Of a DNA stretch of 64,000 nucleotides, positions 34,122 through 42,519 are shown piece after piece. The DNA is taken from positions 62,001-126,000 of the forward strand of contig NZ_JBKQWU010000003.1 of the NCBI RefSeq assembly GCF_047275745.1. The letters run 5' to 3'. Source of the DNA: Amaricoccus sp047275745 (GTDB taxonomy: Bacteria > Pseudomonadota > Alphaproteobacteria > Rhodobacterales > Rhodobacteraceae). The first letter of the stretch is position 1. Every line of letters begins with the position of its first letter. A program made the translations under genes and the position numbers. A model generated the notes under the pieces. It was not told the origin of the DNA and did no database searches. It saw only the letters and a list, made by a program, of their open reading frames with translations.

Positions 34122-35072
34122 TCAGGCCCGGGCACGAAGCCGGGTGAACGCGCCGAGGACGGCGGGCAGCGCGACCTGGTGCGGCATGTGGCCGACGCCC
34201 GCGAGCCGCGTCAGCCGCGCTCCCGGCACCGCGGCCGCGAGCCGCTGCGCGTGCGCGCCGAAGCTCACCGTGGCATCGGCGTCGCCGTGCACGATCTCGA
34301 GCGGAGGCGCGAGTTCGGGATAGCGGCGCACCATCGGCTCCAGCCACTGGCGCAGGGTCGCGAGCTGGCGGGCGTTACGCCGCAGACTCTCGGGCCGCAG
34401 CGTCAGCGGCAGGTCGAGATGCTGCACATAGCTCGCCGGAACCTCCTGCGGCGCGAAGGCATGGCCTGCCACCCGCCGGGCCAGTCTCGCCGAGACGAGA
34501 TGGCTGAGGCAACGGGCGGCCATCGAGCCGAAGACCGGGAGGTCCATGAGGCTGTTGGCCATCCCGCTCGACCCGCGCCAGCCATGCGAGGGCGCGGAGA
34601 TCACCAGGAGGCCCGCGACGCTCCTCGGCGCGTCGAGCGCCCAGGCAAGGGCGACCGCCCCGCCATAGCTGTGCCCGATCAGATAGGCGCGACTCACGCC
34701 CGCGCGCTCCAGCGCCGTGCGCAGGAGACGCGCCTGCACCGAAAGGCTGTCGCCGCCCTGCGAGGGCCAGCCGCTCTCGCCATGGCCGGGCCGGTCGAAG
34801 GCGAAGACGGTGTGCCGGGCCAGCAGCGCAGGGGCGAGCCGGAAGGTCATGTCGTTGAGATTGCCGCCGGCGCCATGGATCAGCACGACGGCCGGACCGC
34901 GGCCCATCCTGCGGAAGGCGATCGGAATTCCCTCCACCACGACCCGCTCCCGCGCGCCCGGCGCGGGTGGCGGCGGAACCTTCCGGCGCGGCCGTCCGGT
35001 CGCCGGCCCCCGGCTCTCGCCCGGCGCGGCATCGGGCAGGCCATGGGGGGTCTCGGGGTCCGAGGGATTCAT
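34122..35072 (-). CDS. Alpha/beta-fold hydrolase
   Basis: A 316-residue serine hydrolase. A Pro/Arg-rich, probably disordered N-terminus (about 1-40) precedes the fold. The oxyanion region is VVLIHGAGGN, the nucleophile elbow IGHSYGGAVAL, the acid probably Asp in EIVHGDADATV, and the catalytic His in LAGVGHMPHQV. The layout is like the BchO/magnesium-chelatase-accessory hydrolase group, but no bacteriochlorophyll gene is nearby, so the substrate is open. A GGGAGG ribosome site supports the ATG at 35072. Intergenic 33949-34121 holds nothing I can identify. Confidence 0.85.
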   Translation of the reverse strand: MNPSDPETPHGLPDAAPGESRGPATGRPRRKVPPPPAPGARERVVVEGIPIAFRRMGRGPAVVLIHGAGGNLNDMTFRLAPALLARHTVFAFDRPGHGESGWPSQGGDSLSVQARLLRTALERAGVSRAYLIGHSYGGAVALAWALDAPRSVAGLLVISAPSHGWRGSSGMANSLMDLPVFGSMAARCLSHLVSARLARRVAGHAFAPQEVPASYVQHLDLPLTLRPESLRRNARQLATLRQWLEPMVRRYPELAPPLEIVHGDADATVSFGAHAQRLAAAVPGARLTRLAGVGHMPHQVALPAVLGAFTRLRARA

Positions 35073-35199
35073 GGGGTGACCTCCCTGCCGAGTCGCTCGC
35101 GCCGGAGAGCCCGGACCGCTCGGCCAGCAAAAGGTCTAACCCGCGCGCGGGCCCCGGGCAACAGAAGCCTCGCCCGCGGGCCTCTCCTGCCCGCCCGGT

Positions 35200-35940
35200 T
35201 CAGAGCTGCGCCATCACCTCGTCGGAGATCTCGAAATTGGCCGTCACCGACTGCACGTCGTCGTCGTCCTCGAGCGCCTCGATCAGCTTCATCAGGCTCT
35301 GCGCCGCGTCGAGGTCGAGCTCGGTCGTGGTCTGCGGTTTCCAGACCAGCCGGGTCGATTCGGCCTCGCCGAGCGCCGCTTCGAGCGCGGTCGAGACATC
35401 GTTGAGATCGCCCACCGCGCACCAGATCACATGCCCGTCCTCGGAGCTTTCGACATCCTCGGCGCCGGCCTCGATCGCGGCCTCCATCACCTTGTCGGCG
35501 TCGCCGGTCTCGGCGGAATAGACGACCTGGCCCATCCGGTCGAACATGAAACTGACCGAGCCGGTCTCGCCGAGATTGCCGCCGCGCTTGGTGAAGGTCG
35601 AGCGCACGTTGGAGGCGGTCCGGTTGCGGTTGTCGGTCATCGCCTCGACGATGATCGCGACGCCGTTCGGGCCGTAGCCCTCGTAGCGGATCTCCTCGTA
35701 GCTCTCCGAGTCACCGCCCGCGGCCTTCTTGATCGCCCGGTCGATGTTGTCCTTCGGCATCGAATTCGCCTTCGCCTCCTTCACGGCGAGGCGGAGCCGC
35801 GGGTTCTTATCCGGGTCCGGATCGCCCATCTTCGCGGCGACGGTGATTTCCTTGGACAGTTTCGAGAACAGCTTCGACCGGGCGGCATCCTGCCGGCCCT
35901 TGCGATGCTGGATATTGGCCCATTTGGAATGGCCGGCCAT
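35200..35940 (-). CDS. YebC/PmpR-family DNA-binding protein
   Basis: A 246-residue member of the TACO1/YebC family, which binds DNA as a regulator in some bacteria and also helps ribosomes through difficult proline stretches. It starts with the diagnostic MAGHSKWANIQHRKGRQD and contains NSMPKDNIDRAIKKA and YEGYGPNGVAIIVEAMTDNR. The ATG at 35940 is fixed by this conserved N-terminus. YebC often sits next to ruvC; that gene is not nearby here. The 249 bases upstream to 36189 show no gene. Confidence 0.94.
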   Translation of the reverse strand: MAGHSKWANIQHRKGRQDAARSKLFSKLSKEITVAAKMGDPDPDKNPRLRLAVKEAKANSMPKDNIDRAIKKAAGGDSESYEEIRYEGYGPNGVAIIVEAMTDNRNRTASNVRSTFTKRGGNLGETGSVSFMFDRMGQVVYSAETGDADKVMEAAIEAGAEDVESSEDGHVIWCAVGDLNDVSTALEAALGEAESTRLVWKPQTTTELDLDAAQSLMKLIEALEDDDDVQSVTANFEISDEVMAQL

Positions 35941-36189
35941 GGGAGGCTCCGGATCGTTGCTTCGGGGGACTGATTGCTGGCGGGCGTCATATCCCAGCGA
36001 ACCGCCCCGATTCAAGCCCACCTCCCTCGACGGCCCGCTGCCCGCGAGGCCGGCGGGTCGGGAAGATCGCGCGCCCCGACCAGCCGTCGCGATCACGCGC
36101 CCCGCCGCCGGGCCGTCGTCATCCTGCGTGACGGAAGCTTGATGGCCCGATGACGCTTCGACGACGCCGCGGCCCCACGAATGGCCGCC

Positions 36190-37977
36190 CTATTCGGGAA
36201 CCAGCGGCCAGAACATCGGGATCGTCATGCAGGCGGTCAGCCCGGTGATGATGTTGAGCGGAATGCCGATGCGCATGTAGTCGGAGAACTTGTAGCCGCC
36301 CGGCCCGTAGACCATCGTGTTGGTCTGGTAGCCGATCGGCGTCGCGAAGGCGAGCGTGGCGGCGAACATGACCGCGACCACGAAGGGCCGGGGTTCGAGC
36401 CCGAGGCTGTGGGCGAGCGCGATCGCGATCGGCGTGACGACGACCGCGACCGCGTTGTTCGACAAGAGCTCCGTCAGGATCTGCGTCATGAAATAGAGCA
36501 CGAGCAGCACGGTGATCGGCGCCATGGTCGAGAGCGCGGGCGAGATCCAGTCCACCAGCATCTGGACCGCGCCCGAGTTCTCGAGCGCCTGTCCGACGAT
36601 CAGCATCGAGAAGATCAGCATGAGCAGCGAGGCGCTCACGGTGGCATAGGCCTCCTCCGGCTCGATCGTCCGCGTCGCGAGCAGGACGACGACGCCGAGC
36701 ATCGCCAGCACCTGGATCGGCGCGACCTCGAAGGCCGAAAGCGCCACGATCGCCGTCAGCACGCCGAGCACGAGCGGCGCGCGGCCGCGGCGGAAGGGCT
36801 TCTCCGTGGTCTCGTTGAGATCGATGAGATCCACGTCCTGCGCCAGACGGCCGATATCCTCGGGCGAGCCTTCGAGCAGCAGCGTGTCACCGACGCGCAC
36901 CACCACCTCGTCGAGCTGGCGACCGATGTTCTGGTTCCGGCGGTGCATGGCCAGCGGATAGACGCCGTAGCGGCGGCGGAGCCTGAGGCTCCCGAGCGAG
37001 CGGCCGACCAGCTTGCAGTCGGGCGAGATCAGCGCCTCGACCGTCGTGGTCCGCTTCGAGCCCAGCCGGTCCACGAGGGCGACATGGTTCGAATCCTTGA
37101 GCCCCAGCAGTTCCTGCATCTCGGTGCGGAGGACGACGCGGTCACCCTCGGCAAGCGCCACGTCGGGGAAGTCGCGCCGGAGCGATTCGTCGCCGCGCAG
37201 CACGTCGATCACCCTCATGCCCTCGCGCTTGAAGATCGCGACCGACATGACCTGCTGGCCGATGAGCGGCGATCCCTCGGGCACGACCACGTCGGTGAAG
37301 AACTTCATCCGCTTCCGGCTGCCGAGCAGATCGGCCATCGAATCGCGGTCGGGCAGCAGCCGGGGCACGAGAATCCAGAGCGTCGTGAATCCCACCGCGA
37401 AGACGACGAGGCCGAGCGGCGCGATCTCGAACAGCGAGAATGGCGGCATCCCGGCCCGACGCGCGACACCATCGACGAGAATGTTGGTCGAGGTGCCGAT
37501 CATCGTCATCATGCCGCCCATCACGGTGACATAGGAGAGCGGAATCAGGAGCTTCGAGGGCGCGAGCGACATGGCATGCGCGAGCTGCACCGCCACCGGG
37601 ATCATCAGGGCGACGAGCGGCGTGTTGTTGGTGAAGGCCGAGGCGACGGCGACGAAGATCCCGATGGCGAGAAGCACCAGTATCCGGCTCTCGGCGGCGT
37701 GGCGCGTGACGATCCGGCCCAGTTCGTTGATGAGGCCGGTCCGCACCATGCCGCCCGAGACGATGAACATCGCCGCGATCGTCCAGGGCGCCGGGTTCGA
37801 GAAGGCCTCCAGCATGTCGCTTGGCGGCACATAGCCGAGCGTCACGAGGATCGCCGCGCCGCACATCGCCGTCACCTCGGGCGAATAGACCTCGAGGATG
37901 AAGACGACGAGCATGCCGACGAGGACAAGCAGCGTCACGATCGCGGGGCCATTGCCCTGCGTGAATAGGTCGATCAA
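36190..37977 (-). CDS. SLC13/DASS-type anion permease with TrkA-C domains
   Basis: A 595-residue membrane protein of the divalent anion:sodium symporter/ArsB-like class. The N-terminal membrane half (about 10-195) contains SAFTNNTPLVALMIPV and GGMMTMIGTSTNILVDG. Two central cytoplasmic TrkA-C (RCK-C) domains cover about 200-375. The second membrane half has LLSNNAVAVVVTPIAIALA and FATPIGYQTNTMVYGPGGYKFSDY. Such proteins transport sulfate, dicarboxylates or related anions; the substrate is not determined. The start is TTG at 37977, because an in-frame stop lies five codons upstream and no ATG precedes the first helix. Confidence 0.87.
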   Translation of the reverse strand: MIDLFTQGNGPAIVTLLVLVGMLVVFILEVYSPEVTAMCGAAILVTLGYVPPSDMLEAFSNPAPWTIAAMFIVSGGMVRTGLINELGRIVTRHAAESRILVLLAIGIFVAVASAFTNNTPLVALMIPVAVQLAHAMSLAPSKLLIPLSYVTVMGGMMTMIGTSTNILVDGVARRAGMPPFSLFEIAPLGLVVFAVGFTTLWILVPRLLPDRDSMADLLGSRKRMKFFTDVVVPEGSPLIGQQVMSVAIFKREGMRVIDVLRGDESLRRDFPDVALAEGDRVVLRTEMQELLGLKDSNHVALVDRLGSKRTTTVEALISPDCKLVGRSLGSLRLRRRYGVYPLAMHRRNQNIGRQLDEVVVRVGDTLLLEGSPEDIGRLAQDVDLIDLNETTEKPFRRGRAPLVLGVLTAIVALSAFEVAPIQVLAMLGVVVLLATRTIEPEEAYATVSASLLMLIFSMLIVGQALENSGAVQMLVDWISPALSTMAPITVLLVLYFMTQILTELLSNNAVAVVVTPIAIALAHSLGLEPRPFVVAVMFAATLAFATPIGYQTNTMVYGPGGYKFSDYMRIGIPLNIITGLTACMTIPMFWPLVPE

Positions 37978-38073
37978 GGGTGTTACTCGCTAAGTCTGAA
38001 ACTGGAGGACGCCACGCAGACCGGTCCCTCGCCCGGAACCGGCGCGCACAATGACCCAACGCGGGCGCCGGTT

Positions 38074-39003
38074 TCAAGCGTCTTTCGCATGCGCCTCCCG
38101 CGGCCGGACCAGCGCGATGCCCGCGAGCATCAGCGCGAGCGCGAGCCAGACCGCCGGCCCGGGCCGCTCGCCGAGCAGGATCATCCCCCAGAGCACCCCG
38201 GCGACCGTGACGACATATCCGACCTGCGCGGCGAAGACCGCCCCGCCGTGTCCCGTCAGCCAGACATAGGCGACATAGGCGCAAAGATTGACCGGCGCCG
38301 CCGCGGCGAGCGCGAGTTCCGCCGCGCCGAGAGACCGGGGAAGCACGAAGGCGTCGAAGGCGAGCGCGAAGGGCGCGGTGAGCGCGACGCTGAGCAGTCC
38401 GGCCGCGAAGAGCAGGCCGATCGGATCGAGATCCGCCGCCCGCGACGAGAGGATGTTCGCCTCGAGCGCGTAGCAGAGCGGGGAGAGCGCGGCGATCAGC
38501 ACGTAGAGGGCCGGGATCGACCCGCCCGCCGCGCCCCCGGGCGCGCCAACCGTCGCCCCCGGCAGCGCGAGGACGCCCACCGCCGCGAGACCGAGCAGGA
38601 GGCCGGCGCTCCGCCGAAGCTCGAACCGCTCGGCGCCGAGGAGGATCGCCATCGGCAGCGCGAAGATCGGCACCATGGCGATCACGATCGCCCGGACCCC
38701 GGCCGGCAGTTCCGCCGCCGAGACGAAGGAGAAATACCCCGGCAGAGCCGTCCCGAAGACCGAGATCGCGAGCAGGGCCGGGCCGTTGTCCCTGATTCTC
38801 GGCCAGGGCCGCCCGGTCACGACGAGCACCAGGCCCGCGAGAACGGCCAGCAGCGCGTTGCTCCAGAGCAGGAGTGCCAGCGGCGGATATCCCGCGCTCG
38901 CGGCGATCCGCAGGAGCGGCATGGTGAGCCCCCAGCACGCGCCCGCGGCGGCGAGCACGGCGGCGGGAAGCACGGCGGCCCGAAGGGCGGCGTCGCGAAG
39001 CAT
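38074..39003 (-). CDS. EamA/DMT-family transporter
   Basis: A 309-residue inner-membrane protein with ten predicted helices arranged as two EamA repeats. The first begins at AACWGLTMPLLRIAASAGYPPL (split by AAAG before it) and the second ends with GERPGPAVWLALALMLAGIALV. Likely an exporter of amino acids or other metabolites, substrate unknown. The ATG at 39003 lies one base beyond the stop of the upstream metallophosphoesterase gene (TGAGATG), so both are on one transcript with fau-side genes upstream. Confidence 0.88.
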   Translation of the reverse strand: MLRDAALRAAVLPAAVLAAAGACWGLTMPLLRIAASAGYPPLALLLWSNALLAVLAGLVLVVTGRPWPRIRDNGPALLAISVFGTALPGYFSFVSAAELPAGVRAIVIAMVPIFALPMAILLGAERFELRRSAGLLLGLAAVGVLALPGATVGAPGGAAGGSIPALYVLIAALSPLCYALEANILSSRAADLDPIGLLFAAGLLSVALTAPFALAFDAFVLPRSLGAAELALAAAAPVNLCAYVAYVWLTGHGGAVFAAQVGYVVTVAGVLWGMILLGERPGPAVWLALALMLAGIALVRPREAHAKDA

Positions 39004-39004
39004 C

Positions 39005-39844
39005 TCAACCCGTCGAAACCGTGGCTTCCCCGCCCGGCATCGCGGCGGCGAGCCGCCCGCCCAGGCGGATCGGACAGGCCCGGAGCGCCTTGCCCGAGCG
39101 GTCGTCCGTCTCGACATAGACGCCCGAGAGCGTCGCCTCGCCCTTCGCGGGCTCGAACCGGGACCGGGTCATGCCGGTGACGAAGCGGCTGATGGGCTCC
39201 AGCTTGTCCATGCCGATCACGCTGTCATAATCACCGCACATCCCCGCGTCGGACTGATAGGCCGCGCCCTTGGCGAGGATCATCGTATCCGCGGTCGGCA
39301 CATGGGTGTGGGTGCCGACGACGAGGCTCGCACGCCCGTCGCACCAGTGGCCGAGCGCCATCTTCTCCGAGGTCGCCTCGGCATGGACATCGACGATCAC
39401 CGCCTGCGCGAGTCCACCGAGCGGCGCGGACCGGAGCGCCGCGTCGATCGCCGAGAACGGGTCGTCGAAGGGCCGTTTCATGAAGACCTGCCCCAGCACC
39501 TGGGCGACGAAGACCTTGCGGCCCCCGGGCGCGTCGAACAGCCGCGCGCCCCGGCCCGGCGCGGCCTTCGCATAGTTGAGCGGCCGCAGGATGCGCTGAT
39601 CCTGCTCGATATGGGCCAGCATGTCGCGCTGGTCGAAGGCGTGGTCGCCGAGCGTCACGCAATCGGCGCCGGCTTCGAACAGCCCTTCGGCATGGGCGGC
39701 GGTCAGCCCCATTCCGCCCGAGGCGTTCTCGCCATTGACCACGACGAAATCGAGTTTCCAGTCGCGACGGATCTCCGGAAGGTACCGCGCCACCGCGGCG
39801 CGTCCCGACCGACCCATCACATCGCCGAGGAAAAGCAGCTTCAT
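39005..39844 (-). CDS. YmdB-family metallophosphoesterase
   Basis: A 279-residue TIGR00282/YmdB-type metallophosphoesterase. Metal-binding motifs are visible in order: FLGDVMGRSGR (Asp), VVNGENASGG (Asn), TLGDHAFDQ (Asp, His), VIVDVHAEATSEK (Asp, His), and GTHTHVPTAD (His, His). The family has 2',3'-cyclic-AMP phosphodiesterase activity in Bacillus; the role in alphaproteobacteria is not settled. The ATG at 39844 begins the canonical MKLLFLGDV. It lies between fau and the EamA gene. Confidence 0.91.
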   Translation of the reverse strand: MKLLFLGDVMGRSGRAAVARYLPEIRRDWKLDFVVVNGENASGGMGLTAAHAEGLFEAGADCVTLGDHAFDQRDMLAHIEQDQRILRPLNYAKAAPGRGARLFDAPGGRKVFVAQVLGQVFMKRPFDDPFSAIDAALRSAPLGGLAQAVIVDVHAEATSEKMALGHWCDGRASLVVGTHTHVPTADTMILAKGAAYQSDAGMCGDYDSVIGMDKLEPISRFVTGMTRSRFEPAKGEATLSGVYVETDDRSGKALRACPIRLGGRLAAAMPGGEATVSTG

Positions 39845-39983
39845 CCCGCCGCCATAAGCCGGAACCGGGCGCGGGTCCAGCCCGGTCGGAGTTGAGCGGG
39901 TCCCCGAGGCGGTCCCCCGCCGCCGCGCCGCCTCGCGGAGACCTCGGCGGTATCAACCCGAGAGGAGCACCTCGGAGAACACC

Positions 39984-40568
39984 TCAGCCCGGCGCCGGCG
40001 GATAGCGGACGCCCGCTTCCGTGATCACCCCGTCGAGCGGCGCGTCGGTCGGGCCGCGCGGCACTTCCCGGACGAACTGGCCCTCGTAGCAGAAGCCGAA
40101 GGCGCTGACCGCGCGGCGCGCGCGGAGCTTGCCGAGTGTCCGGTCGTAGAATCCGCCGCCATAGCCGAGCCGGTGGCCGTCGTCGTCGAAGGAGATGAGC
40201 GGCACCAGAAGCGCGTCGGGCTCGATCCAGTCACCCTCCGCCGGGATCGCCACGCCGAATGGCCCGGTCTCGAGCCGCGCGTCCGGGGTCCAGGCCCGGA
40301 ACAGCAGCGGCCGGGCGGCGGCCTCGATCACCGGCACGCAGACGGTGCGGCCAAGCCCGAGGAGCGCGAGCATCGCCGGGCGCGGATCGATCTCCGTCCG
40401 GATCGGCAGGTAGCCCGCCACGGTTCGCGCCTCGGGCATTCCGCCGAGCACCTCCAGCGCATGCTCCGCCGCCCGCCGCGCCGCGCCGCGACCCTCGGCA
40501 TGCGCCCGCGCCCGCGCCGCGTAGCCCTCGCTCCGGGCCTCGGCCTTCAGCCGTTCGAGATCGGTCAC
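39984..40568 (-). CDS. fau: 5-formyltetrahydrofolate cyclo-ligase
   Basis: Converts 5-formyltetrahydrofolate to 5,10-methenyltetrahydrofolate with ATP, returning a storage folate to one-carbon metabolism. The 194-residue product has the family markers GYLPIRTEIDPRP, the VPLISFDDDGHRLGYGGGFYDRTL active-site run (seen in two halves) and the C-terminal DAPLDGVITEAGV. The start is GTG at 40568 (VTDLERLKAEAR). It directly follows a 6S RNA, and in Rhodobacter sphaeroides 6S RNA and this gene are reported to be co-transcribed and linked to salt stress. Confidence 0.93.
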   Translation of the reverse strand: MTDLERLKAEARSEGYAARARAHAEGRGAARRAAEHALEVLGGMPEARTVAGYLPIRTEIDPRPAMLALLGLGRTVCVPVIEAAARPLLFRAWTPDARLETGPFGVAIPAEGDWIEPDALLVPLISFDDDGHRLGYGGGFYDRTLGKLRARRAVSAFGFCYEGQFVREVPRGPTDAPLDGVITEAGVRYPPAPG

Positions 40569-40589
40569 GTCTTGTCCAGGGACTGCGAT

Positions 40590-40716
40590 GATTGAAGGGG
40601 GGATGAAGTGGCGGAACCAGCGCGACCGTGGGGGCGTCTAATCCTTGAGAGCCTGGCTAACCAGGTGGGCACCAGATGCGATAGGCCAGGACCAGTCACA
40701 GAGCCGGTTCCCTCAA
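40590..40716 (-). ncRNA. ssrS: 6S RNA (approximate ends)
   Basis: The minus-strand region immediately upstream of fau has the features and position of 6S RNA, the regulator that binds the sigma-70 RNA polymerase holoenzyme. A closing stem pairs GGAACCGGC (40711-40703) with GCTGGTTCC (40621-40613), and a terminal hairpin CCTGG-TTAG-CCAGG lies at 40665-40652. The large, weakly paired middle would be the central bubble. A promoter-like sequence sits just upstream. The location 5' of the cyclo-ligase gene is conserved from enterobacteria to Rhodobacter. Ends are estimates; the RNA may extend towards the fau start. Confidence 0.8.
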
Positions 40717-40719
40717 GAA

Positions 40720-40750
40720 TATTTAAGGCCACTAGGATTTGGCCCGTCAC
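40720..40750 (-). promoter_or_regulatory. Probable 6S RNA/fau promoter
   Basis: On the minus strand GTGACG (40750-40745, -35-like) and TTAAAT/TAAATA (40726-40720, -10-like) are 18-19 bases apart, placing a transcript start near 40716, the predicted 6S 5' end. No other promoter-like sequence is seen before fau. Confidence 0.55.
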
Positions 40751-41000
40751 GCGAAGGCCAGAAGCCGCCAGCGCGTAATGTAGGCGGAAACGCGGGGGTT
40801 TTGAAGGGGCGGTGGTGAGGAGCAGCGCGTACGGTCGATCATCGCGGCTCCCGGCCCCGGGCGTGCCGTTTCGATCAGAGCCGTCCCAAAACCGATCACG
40901 ATCGTCCCAACCCGCGGAGCATCGCGAGATGCGCAATCGCCACCATCCATTCGGCCACCCAAGTCGATGAGCCCGCAGCCATCGATTGACATCCTTTTGT

Positions 41001-41639
41001 ATGGCGGCGACAGTATACTTGATCGTAGCGATTCTCTCATTTATGAATTCCGGTATCGACATGATTTCATTTTTGCTTGAAACAGACATCCCCAGAATAC
41101 GCGTTCTTGAGCGCATCGGAATCGCAGTTATATTTTTCTCTCTTGCTATTTTTTGCTTTATTGTTTTAATTCGAAAAGTTCAGATAGTAGATGCAAAACT
41201 TCAATGGTTTGCTCTTACAGTAACGCTGAGTACGCCTATTTTTGTTTTGATATCAGTGATAGTATTTGCCTGGGTAAGCTATTCCAATCCGATTTCGATC
41301 AGGGCGCCCTCCTCATCTTCTGAAACCGCTGCGCCGTCCACCTCTGATACCGCTTCCGATTTACGAGTCTATGACTTCGTTGGGTTGGGCGGAGCGGGAG
41401 ACCTTCTGGATCAAAACATTGGGCTTGCGTTCGAAAACTACAGTATATCACATCAACCAGCTAGAGTGACTTTTTCAAGCGATGAAGCTCGCCGTATGAC
41501 CAGGATTGGTCTAAAGTTGCACGCCATCCATAAAGTAAAACCATTCGATCCCGGGATTACAAACACACCTGACGGTTTCGATAAGTGGGAATCGACAATA
41601 AATGCAGAATTCAATAGGTTATTTAATGACAATAACTAG
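41001..41639 (+). CDS. Hypothetical membrane protein in AT-rich insert
   Basis: Not recognised. About 212 residues, with two or three N-terminal membrane segments (around 6-26, 43-61 and 70-95, e.g. GIAVIFFSLAIFCFIVLI). A Ser/Thr/Pro/Ala linker (APSSSSETAAPSTSDTASD) follows, then a roughly 90-residue soluble tail with VYDFVGLGGAGDLLDQNIG. Base composition is strikingly AT-rich and codon use differs from neighbours (many ATT, TTT, AAA, TCA), pointing to transfer. The start is uncertain: ATG at 41001 keeps the first helix; ATG at 41042 or TTG at 40986 are alternatives and none has a good ribosome site. Its 3' end overlaps the downstream protease gene. Confidence 0.68.
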   Translation: MAATVYLIVAILSFMNSGIDMISFLLETDIPRIRVLERIGIAVIFFSLAIFCFIVLIRKVQIVDAKLQWFALTVTLSTPIFVLISVIVFAWVSYSNPISIRAPSSSSETAAPSTSDTASDLRVYDFVGLGGAGDLLDQNIGLAFENYSISHQPARVTFSSDEARRMTRIGLKLHAIHKVKPFDPGITNTPDGFDKWESTINAEFNRLFNDNN

Positions 41640-42495
41640 AGTAATACCCATAGTACTTTGCTTTTTGGTCTTTATGAAACCCGCGCAGGCTGATCCATAC
41701 CTCGACAAGCTGGATGATGCCGTTTTACGGCAGCTTGAATCACAAGGCGCGACACAGAGGTTCGTCGTAGGGAATCCAACCACCGGGAACGAGACGGTCA
41801 TCGACGTCAACTTCAGCAACGGAACCGGAGTGCCGCGAAGCCGAACCACCTCAGCGAACCGATTCGCCAAAGTGGACATCCCCCGTCGTTTCCTTCTACG
41901 TTCCGTCGGTTGGATGGACGCGCTCGCGCTTTCGGATGCGAACTCTGACGTTCGAGCCAGGTTGCCGGACTACCAGGCGGCCTTTGTTCCGACCGACCTG
42001 ACAGTTCCCGTGCCTTTCTGGAAGCGCATTGGCCAAGAGCCTGAGCAAGCCGGCGAAACGCGGCGCACGATGGATTATTCGACCTCCTTCCAGAAAAAGT
42101 TCCTCTCAACAGTACTGTTGATTGAAGCGCATGAGTTCTCTCACATTATACTCGACCACAGACGGTCGGCGAGTTCGATCCTGCTGGAGCAGGAAGCAGA
42201 GGCGGACGGCGCCTCGGTCGTCTTCTTCCGCGCTATCGTGAACCTACTCCCCGAAGAGGCGGAGCGCCAGCTTCGGACCATCCGCGACGGCATGCCCGCG
42301 CTCTTCACCTTGACGAACGATGCATACGTGGATCCTGGCTATCCGCCGCTCGCGTGTCGCATCCGAAGGTTGGCGGGCTCCGAATTCGACGATGTCGTGT
42401 TGGGCACCGAGGATTGCGCGATCTATGGCGCCGCGTTCGAGCGTGGCGAGGAACAGATGCGTGGCCTGATCGAGAGCGGATTGAGCATGCAATGA
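41626..42495 (+). CDS. Exported HExxH metalloprotease, M48-like
   Basis: A 289-residue protein with a signal peptide (MTITRVIPIVLCFLVFMKPA, cleaved after AQA at about 22) and the zinc-protease motif HEFSH at 169-173. An EAEADG segment at 190-195 supplies the third zinc ligand in gluzincins of the M48 type. Two cysteines (244 and 264) could form a periplasmic disulfide. The substrate is unknown. The ATG at 41626 overlaps the membrane-protein gene by 14 bases in another frame, so the pair is translationally coupled. G+C rises through the gene from low to near-normal. An ATG eight codons upstream is a less likely start. Confidence 0.78.
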   Translation: MTITRVIPIVLCFLVFMKPAQADPYLDKLDDAVLRQLESQGATQRFVVGNPTTGNETVIDVNFSNGTGVPRSRTTSANRFAKVDIPRRFLLRSVGWMDALALSDANSDVRARLPDYQAAFVPTDLTVPVPFWKRIGQEPEQAGETRRTMDYSTSFQKKFLSTVLLIEAHEFSHIILDHRRSASSILLEQEAEADGASVVFFRAIVNLLPEEAERQLRTIRDGMPALFTLTNDAYVDPGYPPLACRIRRLAGSEFDDVVLGTEDCAIYGAAFERGEEQMRGLIESGLSMQ

Positions 42496-42519
42496 GCCTT
42501 CACTCTCCTTCTTCCCGCC

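Noticed and set aside
40986..41016. Perfect TTGACA followed by TATACT as a promoter for the AT-rich insert
   Set aside because: The spacing is 22 bases, too long for a sigma-70 promoter, and it would lie inside the longest version of the first ORF.
40565..41116. A 183-codon minus-strand frame across the 6S region
   Set aside because: No ribosome site, no family resemblance, and it covers the 6S RNA and the start of the AT-rich gene. Treated as chance.
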